A stretch of DNA of 64,000 nucleotides from Phytoseiulus persimilis (taxonomy: Eukaryota; Arthropoda; Arachnida; Mesostigmata; Phytoseiidae): contig CM075101.1 of NCBI GenBank assembly GCA_037576195.1, forward strand, positions 52,452,001-52,516,000. The letters are read 5' to 3'. Under the pieces are notes generated by a model that was not told where the DNA came from, did not search any database, and was given only the letters and a program-made list of their open reading frames with translations. Shown one piece after another: positions 1 through 10,273 of this stretch; the first letter of the stretch is position 1, and the number at the start of each line of letters is the position of its first letter. Made by a program: the position numbers and the translations under genes.

Positions 1-393
1 TTTCGGAAAATGGAAGGATTCCGCTTCACAGTCGTTACCTTAATAGGTATAGAGCGGACGAAAGCGATCGACCTTTGAGCTTCGTCAACAGCTCTCGAGG
101 CGATCCGCAGAACGCTACTGCGAATTCCGAAGTTTTGAACTAGAGACGAGCTCATTGAGAGGAGCAACAGCAGCGGATTCGGCGTCGAAGCCGGAATGCA
201 CATAATTTTTCTCGTTGATTTCCCCGCCATCCTGACACGGACTTATCACTGAGTTGGGAGTGTATTGCGGAGCGTGCTCTGACATTGATGAACGATTATC
301 TACGGAGAGCTTCGGACTCATCGATGCGATGCCGGATCGGTGCAAAAAACTCGGCGCCGTCGGGGGGCGCTCAGGCCAATTGCGCAAAGCTGA

Positions 394-1025
394 TGGGGCG
401 CGCCGTTATGGGGCGAAAAACCATATTTGATATTTCTGGAAACGGCGATTCGACTATTCGACATAAAGATAGCACCCATCGCCTGTTACGGAATCCCGAT
501 CATATGGAACCATCTCGGCACGTCGCAGCTAAGGGAACTCGACAAATTGAAAGCCGCGTTCCTGAAACTGGCTCTTGGAATACATCGCTCCTCGAAAAAT
601 CGATTGACATATGTCCTAGCGGCAACTCCGCTCCTGACAGAAGATCAAAGGAAAATTCACGGGCTTCCGAAGACGGACACCTACAACGCGTACATTGAAT
701 CCTGGCATGACAAGATGGCTAAGATCAACCCCGAGTTCTACGGCGTCCCCGCCATGAAGTCCGATGCGTGGAGGAAACCAAAGTTTGATACACGACACAG
801 AATGACAAGAGGGGCGATTCATGGATATCATAAATGGATTTGTGAAAATGAGCGAGACCACGATACGAATGATGGGTGCACTTGTAAATTATGCGGAAAA
901 CACTGCCCTGAATACCACCTGTACAGCTGTAGAAAGGGAAACAATTTCGACTGGAATACCATGTAGAGCACTGTACATAGATCATATCTAACCCACAACA
1001 CGCGCCAAACAAACCTGGCAATAAA
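394..1025 (+). mobile_element. Non-LTR retrotransposon (LINE) 3' fragment, C-terminal end of the reverse-transcriptase ORF
   Basis: The frame is open from 394, just after a TGA, to a TAG at 964-966, and would encode the last 190 or so residues of a LINE ORF2. It has the post-RT (thumb) pattern with the stretch IAPIACYGIPIIW and, near the end, a zinc knuckle CKLCGKHCPEYHLYSC. An AATAAA lies at 1020-1025, about 55 bases after the stop, as expected at an element's 3' end. The catalytic RT domain is absent, so this is a 5'-truncated dead copy. The fragment at 49623-50326 aligns with it in both the thumb and the knuckle, so the two are one family. No host function is implied. The clade (Jockey/CR1-like or another) cannot be set from this part alone. 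Confidence 0.75.
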
Positions 1026-1192
1026 CGTCTTTTGCATATTTGATTTTTCTTCGTAGCCCTAAGCGCAAAATGAGCTTAACTCGCCTCCCGAACGGATAAA
1101 CTGGGGGCGCCAAATCCGAATTGAAGTTTGTCCATATCCGTATCTGCATTGGAGATTCGGAATCTCGCCTCAGAGAAGTCAGGGGCGTGGAA

Positions 1193-2493
1193 GAGATGAA
1201 GTACCATAAATGTCTCGGTCTGCAATGGAAACTCGCCTCAGCTCAGGCTCAAGAACATGCACGAGAGGGCTGAGGGCTTGCATCTCTATCTCTTGGGGGC
1301 GCAAAGCTGAAGACAGACGGATTCGAAGTTCTGTCAATCTCCTCAACTGCAGCAGAAATTCCATCGAAATCAAGAACAGGATCGCGGCCCATGGAGCTGA
1401 GGGGCGCAGAATCGGAGTTCCACTTCGATCTATCGGAGAAACTTTGTGATGATATAAATGACTGTGAAACGTTGGTCCAAGTCAGGGATCATTATGGTCC
1501 GGGAGAATCTGGGCGCATTAGCTCTTCTGAGCATTGAGAGAGACGAAAAAAAAAATGTTCTTGGAGCTGTTGAATGATAGAAAGTTTCGCCGCAATGAAG
1601 GCTCATCGTGCGCGATTCAGGTCATCAAACTATCGTGGTAACATTGAGTGAACCTGACCTTGTTCCCAACGATGGCTCACTTGCGATGGCTCACCAAATT
1701 TTTCCGCGGGCTTGGAGAGGCGGGGGGGGGGGGCGCATTTTTGCCGGTTTGCCCCGGGCGTCGCTTGAGCTCGATACGCCACTGACCGATTCGACACCTC
1801 TGAAGTTTCAGTTTAAGGCTATTCTGTGACGTACCTAGCTCAAGCGGCGCCCGGGGCAAGCCGGAAAAAATGCGCCCCCTCCCTCTTCGAGCCCGCACGA
1901 AAATTTGGAGAGCCATCGCAAGAGATTCTTCTAGTTGAAAGCAAGGTCATGTTCACTGAATGCTACTGCGGCAAAGTTTTCTATCATTTAACAGCTCATT
2001 TTTTGCTTTTCGTCTCTCAATTCTCAAAAATGCGAATCTCTTACTCGTGGGAAGATCTCTCACAGCTGTCCATCATAACGGCGATGGTGAGAATTTACGT
2101 GGCAACGCGAAGGTCCAGAAACACGCTCTCATCATCGTATTGGATGATGAAGCTGAGGAGTCCCATTGAAATCGCCATACGCGCATGCTCACTGGCACAG
2201 ACCAACATTTCACAGTCATTTATCCCTTGACAGAGTTTCTCCTATAGATCGAACTGGAACTCAGATTCTGCGCCCTTCAGCTCCGTGAGTCGCGATTTTG
2301 TTCCTAATTCGGATTGCGTTTCTGCTGCAGTGAAAGAGATTGACAGAACTTCGAATCCGTCAGTCCTCAGCTTTGCCCCTCCGAGAGACAGAGATGCAAG
2401 TCCGAAATCGTGCCTCCCTCAGCCCTCTGGTACATGTTCCCGTGAAGAGGTGAGTCTTTACTGCAGTCAAAGACATTTATAGAACTTCATCAT
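1193..2493. repeat. Long imperfect palindrome (fold-back), arms about 590 and 670 bp, loop about 43 bp
   Basis: Reading 1193-1782 forwards and 2493-1826 as the reverse complement gives matching sequence along the whole length. Shared blocks include GATTCGAAGTTCTGTCAATC, ATAAATGACTGTGAAA and CTTGCGATGGCTC, the last next to a G-rich stretch. By eye the arms are roughly 75-85% identical with small indels, and they converge on a loop at about 1783-1825. The outer ends fade near 1193 and 2493, and no clear target duplication is seen. All open frames inside look like chance. It could be a fold-back transposon, an inverted local duplication or a hairpin-RNA locus; the sequence does not decide. Confidence 0.8.
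1722..1733. repeat. Poly-G run inside the left palindrome arm
   Basis: Twelve consecutive G residues. The matching place in the right arm is a mixed GGGAGGGGG-type stretch on the other strand, so the run has probably grown by slippage after the arms separated. Confidence 0.9.
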
Positions 2494-2784
2494 CTGGATG
2501 TTATCAACTGATCCTCTCCCCCGAGGGCGATATCCATGGAGTTAGTGGCATGATGAACGCTTTTAAGAGGTCATGGATAGACTTTTGCAGAAATAATTCC
2601 TTACGGTTATCTTCTGAGAACTTCGCTTCCATTGTGCCAGGGCTGGCTACGATCAATATCTGCGTTTGCTGCGATTTTATCCGAGGTAGAATACCGAGAA
2701 ATTATTTCCGGCTCCTTTTTCTTTGTTGAGGCACCCAATGGAGACACGTATACGATGATTTAGAGAAAAGTACAATGAGGAGGC

Positions 2785-3054
2785 TTAAGTATGTACACAC
2801 TCTGCAGCTCCGGGGACGAAGATGATGCCCATCACACCCTGATCAAGTGCGCTGTACTAAGTCAACCGAGGCGCCATCCAGGAGCAAACTCGATACCGAA
2901 ATTAGTGGAACACATGCAGAAATCAGAAGAAGAACGGGAAAGATTGACGAGAGAGGTGGAATGTATATTCCCGAAGAAAGATAGCCTACAAAGGCACCGC
3001 CAGGGTTGGCGAGGTGTTCCCGCAGCAAGGACCGCGAGATCGGAACCGCCTTGA
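2785..3054 (+). mobile_element. R1-type non-LTR retrotransposon C-terminal fragment
   Basis: The frame from 2791 contains CSSGDEDDAHHTLIKC, a degenerate form of the CCHC-like motif (C-x2-C, then DDAEHTLF-x-C) that closes ORF2 in R1-clade elements. The tail after it has the usual character: an Arg pair, a leucine-rich LVEHMQKSEEER segment and a basic end. The second knuckle cysteine is replaced by Ser. The reverse-transcriptase core is missing upstream, so the copy is truncated. It resembles the C-terminal part of the larger R1 relic at 60410-61991 in organisation, but the two are not close copies. Confidence 0.6.
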
Positions 3055-4046
3055 AGAGAGTCTGGAGAGCAAAATGAGAGGATGACCAAGGAGTTGAGGA
3101 GAGCAAGGAACGCAGCTAGCGTACAGTAGTCCCGAAAATCGCTGGCCTCGAGTGTCCTGGAAGTAATACCAAACGGAGAAACCTCTCTGAGTTCCAAGGC
3201 ACCCGAAGGCAGAGGAGAGATTTCTAGAGGGTGCAAGCCCCCCCCCCCCCCCCCCCCATGGCCAGGAATGCGCCAGGATTCCTGGTGCATGCGACAGCCG
3301 TTTCTCTCTCCTCTAAAGATATAAAAAAATGTGTCTCCCTTGAAAAATGCTGTGAAACAACAATCGACGTCGAAATCGATCATCTGCGAACCGAGTTTCG
3401 TGCGCATGACCAGTGACGTCGCATACAGCCCTGGTTAGTTGATGAGAGTCCAAGACCCAGGTTGGAGAATTCCGAGCTGGATGGAGTTCGGGTACAGCCG
3501 TAGCGTCGAATCGCAACTCTGTTTTTGTTACCCTTTCTCTCTCCATGCGAGGCCATGTTTACCGGCTAGCTGTCTTCTCGTATCCCAGTGGTAAGGCCTG
3601 CCAGCTGCTTGAAGAATTTGTCAGTTCTTGAGTACGAGGTGAGTGCCCAGCAAGTCTTTTTGGATGCTTTGCTCAGGACCTTCGAGTATATGAGCCTCGC
3701 CCCCCCCCCAGACTCATAAGAGCTCGCGAGTTCGAGCTTAGGAAGAAGAATGCTGGACGATACACATTTGCGTGAACATAGGATCAGGGGAACTTAGCTG
3801 ATTTCTGAGGTGGGTTGTCACCTGAAATCGAGTCATCTAGAAGGTTCTCCTGCTTCCCTCAACTTGGGTTTCGGAGACATGTACATGGAAAGTTCACGCC
3901 TTCACTTTCAATGAGGGATGTTCTCGTAGAAACAAACTGATCGTATAATCGAAATTTCCCCACAGTTCAAGACCACGAGAGTTCGATTCCTGTGAGGAGG
4001 CAGTTATCGTTGCTTGTCATCCAAGAAAACCGATCGTTGATTCGCG
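3055..4046 (+). other. Upstream and probable 5'UTR region of the aldehyde dehydrogenase gene
   Basis: No coding gene is seen here. A plausible non-coding leader exon ends at 3638 before a good donor (GAG, then GTGAGT). A matching acceptor (TTTCCCCACAG) ends at 3965, which would put the start codon at 4047 in a second exon beginning at 3966. This exon pairing is inferred from splice consensus only. No TATA box stands out. Confidence 0.35.
3238..3257. repeat. Poly-C run (20 C)
   Basis: Twenty consecutive C residues. Shorter C runs occur at 18762-18778 (17) and 36297-36309 (13). It lies in the non-coding interval upstream of the aldehyde dehydrogenase gene. Confidence 0.95.
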
Positions 4047-6989
4047 ATGGCTCCGAACGTACCGATTCATTGCACCCAGGTAACAATCTTCTTCTAACAT
4101 TGATGGAAGCTAGCCCTCAATCGACGAGGTCAACCGCAAGCGCATTGAACTCCTGAGGGAATATCTCCATTTAGCTTTTCATCAACAACGAGTTCGTCGA
4201 CGCGGTCTCCAAGAAGGAGTTCGAGGTTATCAACCCAGCAACGGAAGCTTTGATCACTAAGGTATGTTTGCTGATGCAACAGCAAGATACACGTGTCTCT
4301 GTGAGGGATCTCTTCTTCAAGCTACGTTGTTGGTATCCCAGGTGAGCGAGGCTGATGCTGCTGACGTCGACCTCGCGGTGGCTGCTGCAAGGAGAGCTTT
4401 CAGGCGAGATTCGCCGTGGAGGTGAATTTTTTTTCTCGATTCGAATGCTTGCCGAGGCCTCTGCCAGGAATGATTCCTGCCCGGGTTAGACCTCTCACGT
4501 GCAATATTTCAGCCTTGACCGTTCTCCACAGAACCATCGATGCATCGGGGAGGGGCGTTGTGATCAACCGATTGGCCGACTTGATAGCTAGAGACAGGGA
4601 GTACTTCACTGTGAGCGCTTTTCCTGTTTGATGTGAAGAGAGTCCACATGCAATCGCGCATACTCGGTTTCCCTTAACTATTGATACGTCACTTCAAACT
4701 CAAGGACCTCGAGACTCTGGACTGCGGGAAACCCCGCGCCGAAGCTGCGTTCGACATTGACGGCTCCATCGCGACATTCCGTTACTACGCTGGCTTCAGT
4801 GACAAGATCCATGGGAAAACTATTCCCGCGGGTGAGGTTCATAGACCAGATTGAAATTCTCAATTCCCGTGTGACGATCACGCTCCGAGAAATTTCACCA
4901 AGTGTGCTCCCTTATCCAGATGGAGACATAATCAGCATGACTCGTCTCGAGCCCATTGGCGTCTGCGGACAGATAATCCCAGTAATCAATGCTTCATCTC
5001 ATTTGATTATTCTCTGATTCCTATTCCGGTGAACGGAGTATGTTATAGCTCTCTCGGCAACGACCCAACGAACCGCTTTTCCCTCTCTTCAACAGTGGAA
5101 CTATCCCCTTCTCATGGCCGCATGGAAACTGGCTCCCGCCCTAGCTACCGGGAACTGCTGCGTGCTGAAACCAGCTGAGAATACGCCTCTTTCCGCGCTC
5201 TATCTCGGCAAACTGATTAAGGTATTCCGTGCCGGCCGAGCCGGGGACCTCGAGATCTGACCAGGCTGAACAAAAGACTATCGAGAAGACCAAACGGAAA
5301 ATAATCTATATCCATCCTCCTTCATGTAAGAAGCCAAGGTTCCGCGTTTCCAGGAAGCTGGATTCCCCCCGGGCGTGGTCAACATTGTTCCCGGATTCGG
5401 GCCGACTGCCGGGCGCGCTATCGCGATGCATGATGACGTCGACAAGGTGCATTCTGCGGGCAAAACCTCCGCATTTCGCCCCGTAAATTGCGCAGTGTTA
5501 CCTCCACCTGTTTTCGAAAGTATGAAGAGCGTTCCTCAATCATTCCTCAGATCGCCTTCACCGGATCCACGAGAGTCGGCCGCATGATACAGAAAGCCTC
5601 TGGGGAATCCAACCTGAAGCGTGTTACGCTCGAGCTGGGCGGCAAGAGTCCGTTGGTGATTTTCGACGACGCAGATCTCGACGAAGCTGCTGAAATCGCT
5701 CACAACGCGGTTTTCGTCAATCAGGGCCAATGTTGCAGCGCGGCCACCCGGACTTTTGTCCACGAAAGTGAGCTTCCTTCCAACTCGGCCTCCGCCACTT
5801 CCAACGCAGCCGATTACTGTCGAAGATTCCATGAGTGAAATATTACAAAACATACAAGCCTGAAGGAATCTTTCTCAACCTGTTCCCTCAGAAATCTACG
5901 ATGAGTTCGTCGAAAGAGCGAAAGCTCTGGCCGAGAAACGGAAGCTCGGAGACCCCTTCGAAGCTGACGTTCTCCAGGGCCCCCAGGTGAGCGACAGTTG
6001 ACTGTTTCGATTGATACCCGTGAATGCTGGATGCTGGCGATAATGACAACCAATATCGGAGAGTCTCAACGCACAACGGTTCCGGACTCCCTCTCTCAGA
6101 TCAGTGCTTTACAAGCCGAGAGGATCATGGAGCTTGTTGAAAGCGGAAAGAAAGAGGGCGCTCGGTGTGTCGCCGGAGGATCCCGGAAGCCCGGGAAGGG
6201 ATTCTTCATCGAACCAACGGTTTTCGCTGATGTCACGGATAACATGAGGATCGGTTCGTGCGCGGGAATCCGCCCTTTTTGAGAGCCTGATTGTTGAGCC
6301 GACAATGATCGCCCGAGCGAATTCACGATTCGAACCATGTTTTCACAGCGCGCGAAGAGATTTTCGGACCTGTTCAGCAGATTTTGAAGTTTTCCACAAT
6401 GGATGAAGTCATCGAGAGGAGCAATGATACCAGATACGGTCTGGGAGCGGGAGTTGTAACCAAGAGTATCGACAAGGCACTCGAATTCGCTCAGGTTGGC
6501 ATTGACCTCGTCCTCCCCAGCCCCGACAGTGCCCATACCTGAATGGAAGTCTAGGGAGCTCGTTGACAATCGAATGATACCTGAAAACATGCTTCTTCTC
6601 CAGGCCGTTCAATCGGGTTCTGTTTGGGTCAACTGTCACGATCTCACGCCGGTACAAACGCCTTTCGGCGGTTTCAAGCAGAGCGGCCATGGTCGCGAAT
6701 TGTGAGTAGTCGATCTGATGTGTTTCCAGAGTTGCAAGGTCCACGTATCCTATACATTGAGAGGCATCATAGGTAGGGGTCTTGGAACTTCACATTGGAC
6801 TGAGCGAAACCGTCTTCTCGCAGGGGCTACGCCGGAATTGACGAATACGTCGAGACGAAAACCGTGAGTCGGTCTTTGTCCAGATCGCCGAGTGAGCTTG
6901 TTGATTTGCGGGAGAAGAACGCGTAGGTTCACTGATTCGATGAGTTTGTCTTTCAGATAACGATCAAAGTCCCCGTCAAGCATTCCTGA
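4047..6989 (+). CDS. Aldehyde dehydrogenase, ALDH1/ALDH2 class, 15 exons, 489 aa
   Basis: NAD(P)-dependent oxidation of aldehydes to acids. Coding exons: 4047-4079, 4175-4261, 4342-4421, 4532-4610, 4705-4831, 4920-4981, 5096-5221, 5354-5446, 5551-5767, 5892-5986, 6100-6253, 6349-6494, 6604-6701, 6824-6863, 6957-6989. All introns are GT-AG, about 80-130 bp, and every phase joins. The product has no stop or gap and is close to the family's usual 500 residues. Visible landmarks are WNYPLLM (157-163), LKPAENTP around Lys181, the cofactor-loop motif FTGSTRVG (about 231-238), catalytic-base Glu257 in LELGG, catalytic Cys291 in QGQCC, and PFGGFKQSG near the C-terminus. The protein starts [11 protein letters not shown] with no mitochondrial presequence, so a cytosolic enzyme of ALDH1A type is likely. 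Subfamily and substrate (retinal or general aldehydes) are not settled. It looks intact and functional. Confidence 0.96.
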
Positions 6990-7069
6990 GGAGAGCGCTC
7001 CTTTGTTGCCTGCCGGCGGAAAAACCCAGCTCTCAAAACTGGAGAACTCCATGGACTATGCAGCCTCGT

Positions 7070-7075
7070 AATAAA
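7070..7075 (+). promoter_or_regulatory. Polyadenylation signal of the aldehyde dehydrogenase gene
   Basis: AATAAA lies 81 bases after the TGA at 6987-6989, the first such hexamer downstream, and fits the 3' end of the transcript. Confidence 0.6.
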
Positions 7076-7520
7076 CGTCTCGTAATCATTCGAAAATTCA
7101 ACCGCTTATCTTTTCTTCTATATCATCGTGCCTATAGGGAAATGACGCATCTGACATATCCAGTTCTTGATTGGATATTCCTCTTGCGTATAAGTTCCGT
7201 CATATGTGTGAGTGAGGCACGAGCGAGTCTACGAGGAGACACGGCCAGAGAATCATGTCAAACACGGGAGCTACAGACTGGTGCTCCAGTGGGAAATTCT
7301 TCCCGCTTCTGGGGGAAAATTCCTTCCAGAACTCTCAATGGAATTGCGGTTATCGGAACCAGAGTGCCGGGGTCGCGATGGTTCCCGTCGAAGGTTTAAA
7401 GGTACCGGAGAACTTTGGATCGTGAATCTCTGAAGACTTGGCGAAATGTATTCATGGAAGGACGCGATAGATGTACCTAGCCGGATCCGTGACTCTCTGT
7501 CCCATCAACGGAGAACTGAG

Positions 7521-7717
7521 TATCCGTTCGCCGAATTACCGATTTCGGTGTTGCCACTAGCGGATGTTCCTTGTATCAATATGAATCCCGTCGAGCAGAA
7601 AGGAACTATCCCTGTCCGTCCGTTCGTTCGCGAGGAGCACGCAGCAGCATCAGGATCCTCATTGCACTGGCACTGATCTGTGCTGTATTCGTTTTCACCG
7701 TGGTCTCGTCATCATAG
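7521..7717 (+). other. Unrecognised short frame ending in a strong transmembrane-like segment
   Basis: The frame opens after a TGA at 7518-7520 and ends at TAG 7715-7717. Its last residues, IRILIALALICAVFVFTVVS, form a textbook hydrophobic helix preceded by an Arg-rich stretch, as in tail-anchored proteins or the last exon of a membrane protein. There is no ATG near the start, no clear acceptor and no homologue I recognise. It may be chance. It is recorded because the hydrophobic tail ends exactly at a stop. Confidence 0.2.
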
Positions 7718-7797
7718 ACTCGGATCTTTGCGACGTAAAGTTCTCACTGTTGCGCACCGTTGCTGGAAGAAGAGATCTCTGGCACAGTTGAGTGGCC

Positions 7798-7825
7798 GAG
7801 AACAGCCCGGAAAAGGGCTGTTCTC
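7798..7825. repeat. Perfect 11-bp inverted repeat with a 6-base loop
   Basis: GAGAACAGCCC at 7798-7808 and its exact complement at 7815-7825 flank GGAAAA. It would form a stable RNA hairpin, but no transcript is recognised around it and it lacks the histone 3' stem-loop consensus. Confidence 0.5.
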
Positions 7826-9316
7826 CGTCGTTGGGTTCACGATATCCCCGCTCCGTGGGCGGTTGATGTACCAGCAGACCTCGGCGTTAATATCGTGTCG
7901 AAAATGGAGCACATGGCCTGGTATACCCTTTGCTTTCCGGCTGAACCTCTCAGCCGGCCCTCAGAAGTGTCCCGGGATCACCTTTCGGTATTGCTTCAGT
8001 AACACTCCCTATCGCCTCGCAAATCCCATTGCGGGCGGTGGGCTTGGGTCTCAAGATGGTTCAGATTTAATTCAGGCCTGGTATACCCGCTCCATTGCCT
8101 AAATCGGCCACATTCGCCCGCTGAAACGGACTTTCTACCCAGATATACCTCCCAGCCTCCCCTCTTGAACTTTGCAAAGTCGGCATAGAGGATTCCTTCT
8201 CCTTCTTTGAGATGGAAAGTTCACTTGCGAATATCCCGCTACTGCCAGGTGTAGAAAGACATTCTCCCGATGGAGAACACTGAATGCTCGGATCCAAAGA
8301 TCTCGAATGTTCCCTAGCGGTAAAACCGCGTCGCGATCGCGCCTTGCTTCAAGGGGTGCCATTATGCCTCGGGAAAGTTCAATTCGTGAAGTTCCTCGAT
8401 TGTTTACGGCGGAGCTCATTCACCATCGAGCTCCAGGAATCGCCATCCTTCCTCCATATCGGAGATCACGCGCTACCTTCTTTCCGCGTTCTCCAAGTCA
8501 GGGAGAGAAATGAAAACTGAAATCATTCCACTCCAGGTTCCGATGCGATGGTAGCCTGGTTGAGCCCCTCTAGAGAAAGCGTGATAGGGGGACAGTTTCA
8601 CAACAGTGTCCCTTCTCCCCCCGAGTCATTCCTACAGCATATCTTTGGTAGGAGGCCGTTCCATGCTCGGAAGAGATTGTCTTCCCTCCATCTGGATATC
8701 CTCTCGACGCTTGAGCGAACAATCAGGATGCAAAACAGCAAGGAAAACATCGGGAGTATTTTTAAATAGATATATAGCAGCAGGAGGAGGAATTCATTTT
8801 TATTGCTTCCTGAGAAGAACAAACATTTGAGAGTCGGTAGAAATAAAAGAACCAACTTCCAACGATTGAGAATCATTTTTCGTTCTCGAGAAATGATTTA
8901 TGGGAACACAACTTTCAATAGAGATTAAATTTTCGTCGACGATTCCACCGCCTTGTCATCTGCTCTCCATCTCTCGGGTTGAAGGGGGGGAGCAGCTTGG
9001 TCTAGGGAGCAGTTTCTATTTGACTAGATTGTGGCCTAGTATCCAAACAGCCTTTTCACCGATGCGCGCCGATTTGGCAGTCTGACAAAGGTTTCCCTCG
9101 TGATCTTTCCCTCCTCAACTTCCCCTCGACGTGTTTTCGGCGTAGTTTTGCTGCGACAGGATCCAGCTACCACCTCACTATACGAATGCAGTGGACTCAA
9201 ATCACACGACGAAGCTATCATCAGTACCAGTTTAGTCCGCAGAGCACAGAATGCGAACAAGTAGTCGTTCGGACTCGATCCGCGGAGTTTTGATCCTAGC
9301 AGAATGTGCCGTAGCA

Positions 9317-9345
9317 GCAGCAGCGGCGGCGGCAGCAGCAGCGGA
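9317..9345. repeat. GCA/GCG trinucleotide microsatellite
   Basis: A run of GCA and GCG triplets, giving polyalanine or polyserine-like frames on either strand. These explain the low-complexity frames here, which are not taken as genes. Confidence 0.8.
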
Positions 9346-10273
9346 CGGGTGCTTCCTATCGCAGCCACCGCCGCCACGTAGTCTTTTACGACCCTGCGTC
9401 ACTTGGACGGACAGGGATGGAGCCGAGACATCCATTGACAAATATTTCATAATGATTCCTATCTGTATCCAAAATGTGGTGAGACGACCAGGTTGACATT
9501 TCGTGGATGGAAGTTTTTTCTCGCTTTCGGTTGCGTTCATTCCGCAGCAAGTAATCAGGCGAATAGGCGGGCGAGCTGGCTGGTGTAGTATCCTTGCCAG
9601 GCCGACTTGATATCCTAAGGGCTCGAAGCCCGACGCAGCCTAACGCAGTTGCCACAAGCTGCAGGCCGTCAATGCTGCTTACCCTAAACACGATTTTCGT
9701 TTTCGCTAAGTTCTTGTAGCAGGATAACTAAGAGATGCTTGTCGAGATGTTTGACGTTCCGGAGAAGGTTTTTCGCGTTCGGCGAAGGAAAATAACGAGA
9801 GGTCCGCTGTAACCCGGAAACGTGGCATTTTCGTGGTCATTTGCTGGAACAACGACAGACGAAACTGCTCGGAAAGCTCACAGAAAGCTGTTCACTTCTG
9901 GTTCTTTTCTTTTCTTGGCTTTTGTAAAGCATGTTTTGCGTTGAAAGTTGGCGTCACTCGCAAGTATCAATCGCATTTGAATGATCGGTGTTTGCAAGAG
10001 GCGGTTGAGATAGGCAGATTTGGTTTAGCCGAGTAGTGCCACAAGAAGCATCTTTTGAAGCAGTAGATGACACTGTTGCTGCAATGAGACGTCGAAGTGG
10101 AAGTCAAGCATCCGTGGTAGAAATCGGCGGCGTCCCAACACAGGGCGACGAGAGATGGAATTCGAGAATAGTTCCGAGTCCGCTGCCTTCGCCAACTTAC
10201 TCACCCTGTCCCTGGTGTAGCTTGCATTGGCTACTCGAGGAGTCTCTGTAAGCTCTCGATGATGCTGAGTCGT

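Larger units (their letters stand above)
7727..10273. other. Interval between the aldehyde dehydrogenase and tetraspanin genes, no gene recognised
   Basis: The frames here are short, overlap on both strands and lack family motifs. A GCA/GCG triplet run lies at about 9317-9345. The segment nearest 10273 should carry the tetraspanin 3'UTR, but no AATAAA on the minus strand is obvious. Confidence 0.5.

Noticed and set aside
3975..3992. Second tRNA-like GTTCGATTCC
   Set aside because: No cloverleaf can be drawn, and the site lies in the proposed 5'UTR exon of the aldehyde dehydrogenase gene.
7798..7825. Hairpin as an intrinsic terminator or histone 3' stem-loop
   Set aside because: It has no U tract or histone consensus, and the host is eukaryotic with no histone gene nearby. 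It is kept only as a repeat.
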